This document shows, piece by piece, positions 16,224 to 24,185 of a DNA stretch of 64,000 nucleotides. The position numbers and the translations under genes were made by a program. Position 1 is the first letter of the stretch. The number at the start of each line of letters is the position of its first letter. The stretch is from Micavibrio_C sp965231165 (GTDB lineage Bacteria; Pseudomonadota; Alphaproteobacteria; Micavibrionales; Micavibrionaceae), in NCBI GenBank assembly GCA_965231165.1, contig OZ246421.1:1736001-1800000 (forward strand), in the 5' to 3' direction. The notes under the pieces were generated by a model that was given only the letters and a program-made list of their open reading frames with translations, was not told the DNA's origin and made no database searches.

Positions 16224-17165
16224 TCAGGAAAACAGGACGGTCGATAATTTTCTGCGTCCCGCCAGCGTCAACGGGTCAGCGGGCCCGAGGGCCTCGAAGA
16301 ACTGGAGCAGCTGTTTACGGGCTTTGTCTTCCTCCCAGGTGCGGTCCTTACGGATAATCAGGATCAGGGCATCCATCGCCTCTTCCTTTTCACCGGCTGC
16401 GAACAGCGCCATGGCCAGATCGAAACGGGCCTGATGGTCTTCGGGATTTTTCTCCAGCAGCTTGATGAAGGATTCGATCTCTTTGCGGTCAGGCTTGTTC
16501 TTGGCTAACTCCAACGCTGTACGCACGGCGGCCAGTTGCGGGTCTTTGGCAAACGCTTCAGGCGCGTTATCAATCATCATCTGCGCCTGATCGAGCTGGT
16601 CAGCGGCGATAAAGGTGCGCACGAACCCGGCATAGGCCTGTGCATGGGTTTCATCCTCACGCAGGATTTGCGCATAGATACCTTGCGCGGTCTGGAAATC
16701 GTTCTGCGCCAGCGCTTCGGCGGCGGCTTTCAGCGCGGCGGGGATATCCAGCGCGCCGGGTTGTTCCTGTACCGCCATTTTGGCAAGTTGATCAATAATG
16801 GCCTTGATCTCGCTCACCGGACGCACACCCGCAAACGCGGTGACAGGCTGCCCTTTGAAAAAAGCGAACACCGTCGGCACCGACTGGATGCGCAAGGCCT
16901 GCGCCAGTTCCTGGTTCTCGTCGATATTGACCTTGGCGAGCTTCACCTTGCCGCCCGCTTCTTTCACAGCAGATTCCAGCACGGGCATCAGTTGTTTGCA
17001 GGGACCGCACCACGGCGCCCAGAAATCGACCAGCACAGGGGTTTCCATCGAAGCCATGACGACGGCCTGTTCGAAATTTTCGGTATTTACATCGAAAATT
17101 TCGGCCCCTGCGGCAGGTGCCGGGGCTTTTACCGGGGGCTTGTTATTTCCAAGACCTAAAATCAT
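16224..17165 (-). CDS. Thioredoxin-family co-chaperone (YbbN/CnoX-like)
   Basis: A 313-aa protein with an N-terminal thioredoxin domain and a C-terminal TPR-like helical region, the layout of YbbN/CnoX. CnoX proteins hold oxidatively stressed proteins and pass them to GroEL or DnaK. The active site WAPWCGPCKQL has the full CGPC pair, so redox activity is possible (E. coli CnoX has SXXC instead). Residues ~140-300 contain helical repeats such as AEALAQNDFQTAQGIYAQIL and ALFAAGEKEEAMDALILII. The gene starts 3 bp after the prolyl-tRNA deacylase stop, implying co-expression. Confidence 0.88.
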   Translation of the reverse strand: MILGLGNNKPPVKAPAPAAGAEIFDVNTENFEQAVVMASMETPVLVDFWAPWCGPCKQLMPVLESAVKEAGGKVKLAKVNIDENQELAQALRIQSVPTVFAFFKGQPVTAFAGVRPVSEIKAIIDQLAKMAVQEQPGALDIPAALKAAAEALAQNDFQTAQGIYAQILREDETHAQAYAGFVRTFIAADQLDQAQMMIDNAPEAFAKDPQLAAVRTALELAKNKPDRKEIESFIKLLEKNPEDHQARFDLAMALFAAGEKEEAMDALILIIRKDRTWEEDKARKQLLQFFEALGPADPLTLAGRRKLSTVLFS

Positions 17166-17167
17166 TG

Positions 17168-17725
17168 CTACTCGCTTTCATCGGGGGCCACCGTCGCCAG
17201 ATCCAGTATCAGCGGTTCGTGCCCCGTGTATTTTATAAACTTCACCAGATCATCCGGCGACAAACCGACCGTCATATGGTTTTCCATCGGGTGGTAGTTG
17301 ACGATATTATTTTCCATCATGGATTTGTCCAGCACGATGGTGACGGCGTTATCCTTATCATTGATGATGGCAAAAGGGCAAACGGAGCCGGGGCGCACAC
17401 CCAGATGCGTCCAGAGCCGTTCGGCAGAGCCAAAAGACAGCCGCCCGCAATCCAGCAGCCCGGACAGTTTCTTGAGGTCAATCATGGTTTCGTTCTGCGC
17501 CACCACGAGGAACATGATTTCTTTCTTGTCGCGCACGAACAGGTTGCGGCAATGGGCGCCGGGCATGTCGCGTTCGATCTCCAGACTTTCTTCCACTGTG
17601 AAGACCGGCTGGTGATGATAAAGACGGTTTGCGATATCCAAATCCCCGAGTATGCGCAAAAGCGCCGAAGCCGGGGTGGGCAGCGGTGCGGGTGAATTTT
17701 CCGTTATTACGATTTCTGAGGTCAT
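17168..17725 (-). CDS. Prolyl-tRNA deacylase (YbaK/ProX family)
   Basis: A 185-aa editing enzyme of the YbaK/EbsC superfamily that hydrolyses mischarged aminoacyl-tRNA, typically Ala-tRNA-Pro in the ProX/PrdX branch. Family features visible are HHQPVFTVEESLEI, HCRNLFVRDKKEIMFLVV with the invariant Lys, LGVRPGSVCPFAIIND and the C-terminal GHEPLILDLA. These fit the PrdX-type proteins common in Alphaproteobacteria. It works in trans with prolyl-tRNA synthetase in the cytoplasm. It heads the run of genes to the Trm112-like gene and leuA. Confidence 0.88.
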   Translation of the reverse strand: MTSEIVITENSPAPLPTPASALLRILGDLDIANRLYHHQPVFTVEESLEIERDMPGAHCRNLFVRDKKEIMFLVVAQNETMIDLKKLSGLLDCGRLSFGSAERLWTHLGVRPGSVCPFAIINDKDNAVTIVLDKSMMENNIVNYHPMENHMTVGLSPDDLVKFIKYTGHEPLILDLATVAPDESE

Positions 17726-17856
17726 CCCTTTGAAATACTTCCTTTATTTGGCCGGATATTTTGGTTCCTTAAGAAAATTAGCCATCCCCGGGCAAAAATC
17801 AACGATTTGGTAAGGTGTACCATGGTAAAAATATGTCAAGTGTGTGAGGAGAATAC

Positions 17857-18102
17857 ATGTCAAAAACTGCATTTGAGACAGCCACAGATGTGACCGATCT
17901 TACGGGATATCTGGCAAGCCGTGGAGGGGTTGCCGATACATTTCCGCAAGCAGGGTCACCGCTGCCGGGGGAAAACGGGCCTACTTTGATGGGTGCGCGT
18001 TGTCAGCAAGACGGCCATGAATTGCCTATGGCCAAAAACGATATCGGTTCTCTGGTGTCCTCCAAACCATCGGTTTCCCAAACCCCGAAAATGGGGGGTT
18101 AA
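17857..18102 (+). CDS. Hypothetical protein, 81 aa
   Basis: A small polar protein without recognisable family, rich in Gly, Pro, Ser and Thr and probably largely disordered. The ATG has a strong ribosome-binding site (GAGGAG about 7 nt upstream), which supports expression. It ends 3 bp before the next small gene on the same strand, so the two are very likely one transcription unit. No signal peptide or membrane segment is present. Confidence 0.6.
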   Translation: MSKTAFETATDVTDLTGYLASRGGVADTFPQAGSPLPGENGPTLMGARCQQDGHELPMAKNDIGSLVSSKPSVSQTPKMGG

Positions 18103-18105
18103 TTC

Positions 18106-18384
18106 ATGAATATTGAATTGAGCCGACTGGGGGATGGCGGGTTGATCGTATTTGCCGATTCACCGTTTCCGCATGATATCCGCCGTATCGAATATTACCG
18201 CGACCAGCGGCTGATGATGCTGGTTTATGACGATCCCGAGCATGAGGGCGACCTGATGCATTACGAGTTGCCGGACGTGGCCCATGAAGCCGTGGAATCC
18301 AGCCCGAATATTATGATTATCGACCACGGCCCGGGCCGCAAGCTTTACGGTTATGACGTGCCGCTGGTGCATGTCGGCATCTAA
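18106..18384 (+). CDS. Hypothetical protein, 92 aa
   Basis: A compact, acidic protein of unknown family (MNIELSRLGDGGLIVFAD, then RRIEYYRDQRLMMLVYDD). Alternating hydrophobic residues suggest a mainly beta fold. It begins 3 bp after the preceding small gene and is probably translationally coupled to it. The downstream neighbour is the tRNA-Gly gene. No function is proposed. Confidence 0.65.
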   Translation: MNIELSRLGDGGLIVFADSPFPHDIRRIEYYRDQRLMMLVYDDPEHEGDLMHYELPDVAHEAVESSPNIMIIDHGPGRKLYGYDVPLVHVGI

Positions 18385-18487
18385 ATTCCCGCTTTTTAGG
18401 CCTATTCCGGCCTGATTCTCCCTTTTATTTTTTAGCTTGCATTTATCCGGCGAATTCTTATATTCCCCCAAGTCTGAACTTGCGGAT

Positions 18488-18562
18488 GCGGGTGTAGCTC
18501 AGGGGTAGAGCATAACCTTGCCAAGGTTAGGGTCGCGCGTTCGAATCGCGTCACCCGCTCCA
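18488..18562 (+). tRNA. tRNA-Gly (anticodon GCC)
   Basis: A full cloverleaf is visible. The acceptor stem is GCGGGTG (18488-18494) with CACCCGC (18552-18558); the D-arm stem is GCTC/GAGC; the anticodon stem TAACC/GGTTA encloses the loop TTGCCAA with anticodon GCC; the T-arm contains GTTCGAATC. The discriminator is T and the CCA end is encoded. The length of 75 nt and the sequence closely follow bacterial tRNA-Gly(GCC). Confidence 0.97.
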
Positions 18563-18592
18563 ATTTACGGTTTAGAAACAGATACTTAGCAC

Positions 18593-18626
18593 AGGCTCAA
18601 CTCACCCGGTTGGGCCTTTTGCTTTT
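18593..18626 (+). terminator. Rho-independent terminator after tRNA-Gly
   Basis: A 9-bp stem with one G-T pair (AGGCTCAAC 18593-18601 / GTTGGGCCT 18609-18617), 7-nt loop and TTTTGCTTTT tail. It lies 31 bp after the tRNA gene and terminates its transcript. Confidence 0.75.
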
Positions 18627-18674
18627 CCGGGGGAAGCAAAAATATTACCCTGTCCGTGCTATCGAGAAGACACC

Positions 18675-19358
18675 TTACCGTCCGGCGTTTTTAACCCATA
18701 GCCAACTCAATGTGGCAGTGGCCAGCAAACTGCCAATAATCTGCATAAGAATAAAAACGGCGACATCCTCTGGCCTGATGCCAGAAAACGTATCAGTCAA
18801 CGCCCGTGCAACTGTGACGGCCGGATTGGCGAAGGACGTTGATGATGTGAACCAGTATCCGGCCATGATGAACAGACCTACGGCGTACGGCACAGCCTCA
18901 GGTCGGCTTCTCAGGCAGCCGAGAATGGTTACCATCAATCCGAACGATGCAATAACTTCCGCAGTCCAAACCCCACCGCCCGTACGCACATGTGAAGATA
19001 CCTGAATAAGCGGTAATTCAAACATGATGTGAGCAAGCACGGCACCAAAAACTGCGCCTGCGACCTGAACCACCATGTAAGCAAAAAAATCCCGCCATGA
19101 TAGCTTACGCTGTAAGGCAAAAGACAGGCTTACCACTGGATTGAAGTGCGCCCCCGATAGAGGGCCGAATATCAAAATTAATACCGTGAGCACTGCGCCG
19201 GTAGCCAGAGTATTGCCGAGCAGGGCAATCGCCGCATTTCCAGCGGCCAGTTGTTCACCCATGATCCCGGAACCCACAACCGTGGCCACCAACAGCGCCG
19301 TCCCCAGCGCTTCGGCCACCATTCTGCGGGGCAGATCGAACTGATCAGGGCTTGTCAT
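18675..19358 (-). CDS. aqpS: Aquaporin-family channel of the ars operon (AqpS-like)
   Basis: A 227-aa MIP-family channel with about six membrane segments. The two pore half-helices carry GAHFNPVVSLSFA (NPV) and SFANPAVTVAR (NPA); the first motif deviates from classic NPA, as in other AqpS-type proteins. In Sinorhizobium meliloti, AqpS replaces ArsB and lets arsenite produced by ArsC leave the cell down its gradient. The genomic position directly after arsC, with a 14-bp overlap, strongly supports this role. No arsB or acr3 is present in the cluster. Confidence 0.9.
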   Translation of the reverse strand: MTSPDQFDLPRRMVAEALGTALLVATVVGSGIMGEQLAAGNAAIALLGNTLATGAVLTVLILIFGPLSGAHFNPVVSLSFALQRKLSWRDFFAYMVVQVAGAVFGAVLAHIMFELPLIQVSSHVRTGGGVWTAEVIASFGLMVTILGCLRSRPEAVPYAVGLFIMAGYWFTSSTSFANPAVTVARALTDTFSGIRPEDVAVFILMQIIGSLLATATLSWLWVKNAGR

Positions 19359-19767
19359 TGATTAAATCCTCTATACAGCCCTTAAGCATAAAAAACGCCT
19401 TATCAAACGCAGATTTTATTTCCGCGTCCGTGCCCGTCACTTTGGCCGGATCGGGTGTGCTCCAGTGCAATTTTTTTGCCTTACCCAAAAAAACAGGACA
19501 GCTCTCCGCCGCTGCCGCATCACAAACCGTGACAACCAGATCAAAATGTTGGCCCGCGAATTCGTCCCATGACTTGCTGCGTGGGTTTCCGGGATCAATA
19601 CCATGGCGTTTCAGCGTTTCGATGGATTTTGGATGAACATGGCCCGCCGGATTACTACCTGCGCTGACGGCTTCTATCTCTGCCTTGCCAAGGTCATTGA
19701 AAAGTGCTTCTGCCATAATGGAGCGGCAGGAGTTGCCCGTGCAGAGAACAAGGACGCGAATTGCCAT
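19345..19767 (-). CDS. arsC: Arsenate reductase, low-molecular-weight phosphatase type
   Basis: A 140-aa cytoplasmic enzyme reducing arsenate to arsenite. The N-terminal CX5R phosphate-binding loop is CTGNSCRSIMAE and the Asp loop is STPDPAKVTG. Further Cys residues in VVTVCDAAAAESCPVF match the redox Cys pair of thioredoxin-coupled ArsC, so electrons probably come from thioredoxin. It lies immediately after the DUF6428 gene and overlaps the aquaporin gene, within the operon led by arsR. Confidence 0.93.
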   Translation of the reverse strand: MAIRVLVLCTGNSCRSIMAEALFNDLGKAEIEAVSAGSNPAGHVHPKSIETLKRHGIDPGNPRSKSWDEFAGQHFDLVVTVCDAAAAESCPVFLGKAKKLHWSTPDPAKVTGTDAEIKSAFDKAFFMLKGCIEDLINDKP

Positions 19768-20220
19768 CTAACAGCAGCCCCCACCCGGTGGGCAGCAGGA
19801 TGATGAAGACTTCGGCAGTTGGGCATCCGGAATGCCGCAAGCGTCTTGCGCTAAACAGGTGGTTTGTTTGGTGGTCAGGATAAAATCCTTGCCGTCGAAG
19901 GCAAGGCCGAATTTGCCGATGGTGTTTTGCTGATATTCGACTTCGATATCCAGATCTTCATCCCCCAAAACTTTTTTAGACAGATTGAGGATATGCAGAA
20001 ATTTCTGCGGGGCCAGACGGTGGTCGTAATCACCCGCTTCCCAGAGCTGGAAATTAGCAACGGTTTCTTTTTGTTCAACCCCGCCGCAATCGATGAAGTG
20101 TTTGGTAACAAGGCCGACCTCCGTCACATGGAAGTGTGGCGGCAGAAGAGCGCCGCCAGGCAGCCTGAAATTTACAGCCGCCAATCCGGACAGATTCTTT
20201 TTCATTTCTGAAATTTTCAT
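19768..20220 (-). CDS. DUF6428 family protein with Cys-rich tail
   Basis: A 150-aa protein that resembles the DUF6428 family found in arsenic-resistance operons; its function is not known. The core includes LLPPHFHVTEVGLVTKHFIDCGG and QLWEAGDYDHRL, with conserved His, Cys and Asp residues suggesting metalloid or metal contact. The C-terminus SSSSCCPPGGGCC has four closely spaced Cys, well suited to bind As(III) or a soft metal; this is inference. I chose the ATG at 20220, which has GGAAA upstream, over a start 33 bp earlier. The arsC start follows the stop directly. Confidence 0.8.
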   Translation of the reverse strand: MKISEMKKNLSGLAAVNFRLPGGALLPPHFHVTEVGLVTKHFIDCGGVEQKETVANFQLWEAGDYDHRLAPQKFLHILNLSKKVLGDEDLDIEVEYQQNTIGKFGLAFDGKDFILTTKQTTCLAQDACGIPDAQLPKSSSSCCPPGGGCC

Positions 20221-20222
20221 GA

Positions 20223-20594
20223 TTATTTTCCTTTCGATGATGTTGAGCAGCAATTCATCAGTTCAATAATGGATGACCCTTTTTTTCTGTCGTCACGAAT
20301 GCTGGCGAATTCACCGCGGCAGCAATCTTCGACCATGTACCGGATCAGGCCGGTGAAGAAATCAAAATTGGCAGCGTAGATAATCGAACGCCCTTCGCGG
20401 CGTGAGACGACCAGAGCGGCATTGCTCATGTGGTTTAAGTGGAAAGACAAAGTGTTCTGGGGAACACCCAGAGTTTCGCTCAGTTTACCGGCGGGGGCGC
20501 CATCGGGACCGTATTCGACCAGCAGCCGGAATACACGCAACCGGGTTTCCTGAGAGAGCGCATCAAAGGCGGTGAGGGCTTCATTTATGTCCAT
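20223..20594 (-). CDS. arsR: ArsR/SmtB-family transcriptional repressor
   Basis: A 123-aa winged-helix repressor. The DNA-recognition region is PAGKLSETLGVPQNTLSFHLNHMSNAALV, then SRREGRSIIYAAN for the wing. No Cys pair sits in the usual recognition helix; instead vicinal Cys occur as VEDCCRGE and MNCCSTSS near the C-terminus and probably form the arsenite site, as in the C-terminal-Cys type of ArsR. The start at 20594 lies 6 nt after a -10 element, so the mRNA is probably leaderless. The operator overlaps this promoter, indicating autoregulation. Confidence 0.9.
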   Translation of the reverse strand: MDINEALTAFDALSQETRLRVFRLLVEYGPDGAPAGKLSETLGVPQNTLSFHLNHMSNAALVVSRREGRSIIYAANFDFFTGLIRYMVEDCCRGEFASIRDDRKKGSSIIELMNCCSTSSKGK

Positions 20595-20616
20595 ATATCT
20601 AGAATAATGGATATAT
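20593..20616. promoter_or_regulatory. Probable ArsR operator
   Basis: A perfect 7-bp inverted repeat, ATATATC (20593-20599) and GATATAT (20610-20616), with a 10-bp spacer. It covers the whole -10 element and the arsR start codon. The position and symmetry suit a dimeric ArsR that blocks polymerase. Confidence 0.65.
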
Positions 20617-20629
20617 TTTATCCTGTCAA
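20601..20629 (-). promoter_or_regulatory. Sigma70-type promoter of the ars operon
   Basis: Minus-strand -35 TTGACA (20629-20624, consensus), 17-bp spacer, -10 TATTCT (20606-20601). The expected transcription start falls at or within a base of the arsR ATG, so the transcript would have essentially no leader. Confidence 0.75.
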
Positions 20630-20751
20630 CCTTGAGGGCAGATTGCCTCACCTATTGCCTCAAAGGTGCAAACAAATCATATCCTCTATCCTGTTACCCC
20701 GTCACAGAAATTGCTCTATAATCAGCCAATGTACTTTTTAGATACGTTTCG

Positions 20752-21921
20752 ATGGGGCCAATGAATATTCTGCCAACTGCTAGCGGGAAACAAAGAGAGG
20801 TTATTCCGCCCTTAACAGGAGTACGGTTCCTTTTTGCTCTCATGGTCGTACTTTTCCATCTGTGCATTTTTACAGATTGGCTCGACGCTATGCCTCAAGA
20901 ATATCGGGGACTTATGCAATCTGGGATATTAGGGGTGAGTTTCTTTTTTATACTATCGGGATTTATTTTGACCTTAAGTTATTTTGACGCACGAGATACA
21001 GAATACTCGTTTCGTCTGAGAGATTTTTACGGTGCACGATTTGCGCGCATATATCCTGTCTATATTCTAGGTCTTCTCATCGCTATACCGCTGGTGCTTC
21101 TGGGTGACTATCCCGATCTTATGAAACCAGAGAGTACCGAGGATAAGCTACTATCCATTCTTACAAATATATTTCTGATCCAGTCATGGATTCCTGCTTT
21201 TGCTACAAGCTGGAATATGCCTAACTGGTCGTTATCCGCAGAAGCATTCTTCTACCTCATGTTTCCTTGTCTTGCATTGTGGATCGTCAGGCAGCGTACG
21301 GTAAAATCCATATTTCTGATTATGATCATTGCCTATGTCGTCGGACTCGCCGTTAACTATATCGCAAGCCTCGCAGGGTTGATCGCGTTATCAGACCCCA
21401 CAGTCGCCCTCGACGACGAGCGCACGATCTTTGTCATGCTCTTCCCCCCTTTCCGCCTTCCTGAATTCATTCTGGGTATAGGAGTAGGCGTTTTATTCAT
21501 GCGTTATCGTGATGTTCTGGACAAACACGTCTTGCTCCTTATATGGGGCGGTCTGATTGGGGTTCTGGCAGGGATGATTGCAGGTGGACTGCTGATACCA
21601 CTACCCTATGTATTCAAAACCGCGCTGGCGCCTTTTATGGCTTGTTTTCTGCTGGGAATTGCCTGCCGCCGCGAGGGCTTAAGCCGTTTGTGCGGCACAA
21701 TACCCATGGTGTTGCTGGGCCAAGCCAGTTATGCACTTTATATCCTGCATCTGCCGCTATTGCTTGTCTTTATGCAATGGCCTCTGCCCGCGCATATTCC
21801 TGGCATTGTGACGGCCGCCCTATATCTGGGCGTAACAATATCGGCCTCCGTTCTGGTTTACCTGTTCTGTGAGAAACCCTGCCAGATGATCATTCGAAAA
21901 TGGCTGAAAATTAAAGGCTAA
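20752..21921 (+). CDS. Acyltransferase 3 family membrane protein (OafA-like)
   Basis: A 389-aa polytopic inner-membrane acyltransferase of the family that O-acetylates lipopolysaccharide, exopolysaccharide or Nod factors. The N-terminus has LTGVRFLFALMVVLFHL, with the conserved Arg and His of the active region, followed by FFFILSGFILTLSYFD and RFARIYPVYILGL, both hallmark motifs. About ten membrane helices are visible. The substrate cannot be told and there are no polysaccharide genes beside it. Two ATGs (20752 and 20761) are possible. The gene is AT-richer than its neighbours and lies next to the ars operon, so lateral acquisition is possible. Confidence 0.88.
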   Translation: MGPMNILPTASGKQREVIPPLTGVRFLFALMVVLFHLCIFTDWLDAMPQEYRGLMQSGILGVSFFFILSGFILTLSYFDARDTEYSFRLRDFYGARFARIYPVYILGLLIAIPLVLLGDYPDLMKPESTEDKLLSILTNIFLIQSWIPAFATSWNMPNWSLSAEAFFYLMFPCLALWIVRQRTVKSIFLIMIIAYVVGLAVNYIASLAGLIALSDPTVALDDERTIFVMLFPPFRLPEFILGIGVGVLFMRYRDVLDKHVLLLIWGGLIGVLAGMIAGGLLIPLPYVFKTALAPFMACFLLGIACRREGLSRLCGTIPMVLLGQASYALYILHLPLLLVFMQWPLPAHIPGIVTAALYLGVTISASVLVYLFCEKPCQMIIRKWLKIKG

Positions 21922-22042
21922 TGTAGGAATTTTTACCATCTTATGATTTATTACACTATGTTATGACCTTGCCTGCGCTGGCAGATCGCCTTACATTTCT
22001 GTCCAAGCAACCTGTTGTTGTGTATCTAAGGGAAGAAAAAAT

Positions 22043-22672
22043 TTGAATATCGACCTGTTACTGACAGCCAATGGTGAAGCTGGTCTGGTCTGCGACCAGA
22101 GTGTGGGCAGCCCTGTGGCGGGCGTGATGTTCGATTCCGATACCGGGTTCATGAGTCTGGAATATACCGAGCTTGATCCGCTCGACCTGAATATCCCGGT
22201 GGACGACAGCTATATCGAAACGCTTTATTACGCGACGTCTATCCAGATCGGCACCATCATTGATGGTGAGATCCGCGAGAACAGGCAAGTGCCGATCCTG
22301 CTGCTGAATGATCCGGCGGCCAATTCAGACCGGGCGCGTTTTGCCAAACCGCGCAATTCCGTCGTAGCGTTTGAGCGTTTTTTAAAAGCCTGCGTCAGGG
22401 GCCAGCCGCTGCACCGCGATGATTTGTCCGATGAGACATCGAGCGGTTCGGTGATGGGCGGCATGAATACGTCGATCCTGAAATTCGCACCGAATCTGGC
22501 ACGGCAGCGCACGATGGAGATCGCCCCAACACTGGCACCCAAGGGGCCGAACGCGCCCGGACTAGGGATGGGTGGTGGCGGTGGCAACCGTGGCGGTCAG
22601 GTTAATCCCCTGCGCGGACGTCCGCCGCCTGCGCATCGCAACGACGATGACGACGATAAGGGCAAACGCTAG
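22043..22672 (+). CDS. Hypothetical protein, 209 aa
   Basis: No family recognised. The N-terminal ~110 residues look like a folded beta-rich domain (LDLNIPVDDSYIETLYYATSI). The C-terminal ~55 residues are Gly/Pro/Arg/Asp-rich (GMGGGGGNRGG, RGRPPPAHRNDDDDDKGKR) and probably disordered. The start is a TTG with AAGGGAAG about 8 nt upstream; no better ATG is present. The TAG stop overlaps the stop of the convergent gene in a shared CTAG. Confidence 0.65.
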   Translation: MNIDLLLTANGEAGLVCDQSVGSPVAGVMFDSDTGFMSLEYTELDPLDLNIPVDDSYIETLYYATSIQIGTIIDGEIRENRQVPILLLNDPAANSDRARFAKPRNSVVAFERFLKACVRGQPLHRDDLSDETSSGSVMGGMNTSILKFAPNLARQRTMEIAPTLAPKGPNAPGLGMGGGGGNRGGQVNPLRGRPPPAHRNDDDDDKGKR

Positions 22673-23001
22673 AGGTTGTTTTGAGACTGTTTGCTGTGGA
22701 TCTGTTCAGCAAAATCGATGCCGGTTATTTTCTCGATGCCTTTGAGCATATCCACACGCAGCATGCCGCCAGCCTTGACGAAGAATTCGCCTGACGGGCC
22801 CTGATCATCTTTACCGGCATAACGGAAATAGACGCTGTCGCCTTCGCGGGATATCTTGACACCGGGGAAAGCACGGGCGGCCGCCTTGGCCACTTTTTTC
22901 ACTTCGCGGTCCTTATCGGCAGGCACCATCTCGTAATTGAATTCTTTCAGGATGCTGTGCACCTGCGCGGCGGAGATCGTGGATGATTTTTTTTCTTTCA
23001 T
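22669..23001 (-). CDS. Hypothetical protein, 110 aa
   Basis: An unknown Lys-rich small protein (KVAKAAARAFPGVKISREGD, then VYFRYAGKDD). It looks soluble, with a helical first half and beta-like centre. I chose the ATG at 23001 because AGGGG lies 8 nt upstream. It converges with the 209-aa gene, sharing the CTAG that forms both stop codons. On its own strand it follows mltG with a gap of about 120 bp. Confidence 0.65.
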   Translation of the reverse strand: MKEKKSSTISAAQVHSILKEFNYEMVPADKDREVKKVAKAAARAFPGVKISREGDSVYFRYAGKDDQGPSGEFFVKAGGMLRVDMLKGIEKITGIDFAEQIHSKQSQNNL

Positions 23002-23123
23002 AAGCATTCCCCTGTTAATCGGGTGACGTGAACAGACCGCCACCCTTTAACATTAGACTCAAAAACGGTCCGGGCGCGAGAAAAAACACCGACCCTACCC
23101 GTCCTCTCCATAGAAGAGGGCTG

Positions 23124-24125
23124 TTACTGGCCCTGCGCCCTTATTTTCCGCCATTTGGCGACATTGGCTTCGTGTTCAGCCAATGTGCTGGCGAAGGCGT
23201 GGCCGCCCGTGCCGTCGGCGACGAAATAGATGTAATTGTGCGGTTCCGGGTTCAGCACGGCGGCAATAGACTCGCGCCCCGGATTGCAGATCGGCCCCGG
23301 TGGCAGGCCGGGATATTTATAGGTGTTATAGGGGGAGTCGATCTCCAAATCCTTGCGCAGCAGGCGACGCCCGAGCGGGCCCATGCCGTCCTCCTTGATT
23401 TCACCTTTGGTCAGCGCATAAATCGCGGTGGGGTCGGATTGCAGTGGCATGCCTTTCCTGAGGCGGTTGATGAAAACACCCGCGACCTTGCGGCGTTCCT
23501 CAGGAACGCCTGTTTCTTTTTCGACGATGGAGGCCAGCACCATGACCTCGCTCATATTCACAACCGGCAGGTCGGGGATGCGCGTAGGCCACAGATCGTC
23601 CTGCGCTTTTTTCATCGCGGCTTCCATCTGGTTTAGGATGTGCTGACGTGTATCGGTTTTCATGTAGTGATAGGTTTCGGGCAGCAGCGTTCCCTCAACC
23701 GGGACCGCGGTCAGCGGGTCACCTGACAGTTCCGCTGTCTTGTTCAGCATCTGCACGATCTGCCAGCTGGTCAAACCCTCACGGAAGGTGAGCTTGCGGT
23801 CATAGACATCGCCCGTCACCATTTTGTTGAGAATCATCGCCATCGGTGCCTGTGGCGCGATTTCATATTCCCCGGCACGGAGTTTGGTATGCACATTCTT
23901 CACCCGGGCGGCGATTTTAAACACCAGCGGGTGCGTGATGGCGCCTTCGGTTTGCAGACGGTCGGCAATCGTGCTTAAGCCTGTGCCTTTATCAACGGTG
24001 ATGAATTTCGCTTCGGTCAGGGGGCCGGGCTTCCTGTATTCATTCAAGGCCCATAACGTGCTGCCGACACCGGCAATGATCGCCAGCGTCAGCATGAAGG
24101 TCACAATGGATATAAAACCGCGCAT
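23124..24125 (-). CDS. mltG: Endolytic murein transglycosylase MltG
   Basis: A 333-aa inner-membrane lytic transglycosylase (YceG family) that cuts nascent peptidoglycan strands and limits their length. One N-terminal membrane anchor (FISIVTFMLTLAIIAGVGSTLWALNE region) is followed by a LysM-like part and the catalytic domain with VMVLASIVEKETGVPEERRK, whose Glu is catalytic, then FINRLRKGMPLQSDPT and YNTYKYPGLPPGPICNPG. Length is normal. It follows fabF on the same strand with a 60-bp gap, the acpP-fabF-mltG order common in Alphaproteobacteria. Confidence 0.95.
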   Translation of the reverse strand: MRGFISIVTFMLTLAIIAGVGSTLWALNEYRKPGPLTEAKFITVDKGTGLSTIADRLQTEGAITHPLVFKIAARVKNVHTKLRAGEYEIAPQAPMAMILNKMVTGDVYDRKLTFREGLTSWQIVQMLNKTAELSGDPLTAVPVEGTLLPETYHYMKTDTRQHILNQMEAAMKKAQDDLWPTRIPDLPVVNMSEVMVLASIVEKETGVPEERRKVAGVFINRLRKGMPLQSDPTAIYALTKGEIKEDGMGPLGRRLLRKDLEIDSPYNTYKYPGLPPGPICNPGRESIAAVLNPEPHNYIYFVADGTGGHAFASTLAEHEANVAKWRKIRAQGQ

Positions 24126-24185
24126 AATGAAAACGGCCTCCGTCAGGAGGCCATTGTCACATGAATTAAAGCGATAGAAAACCCG

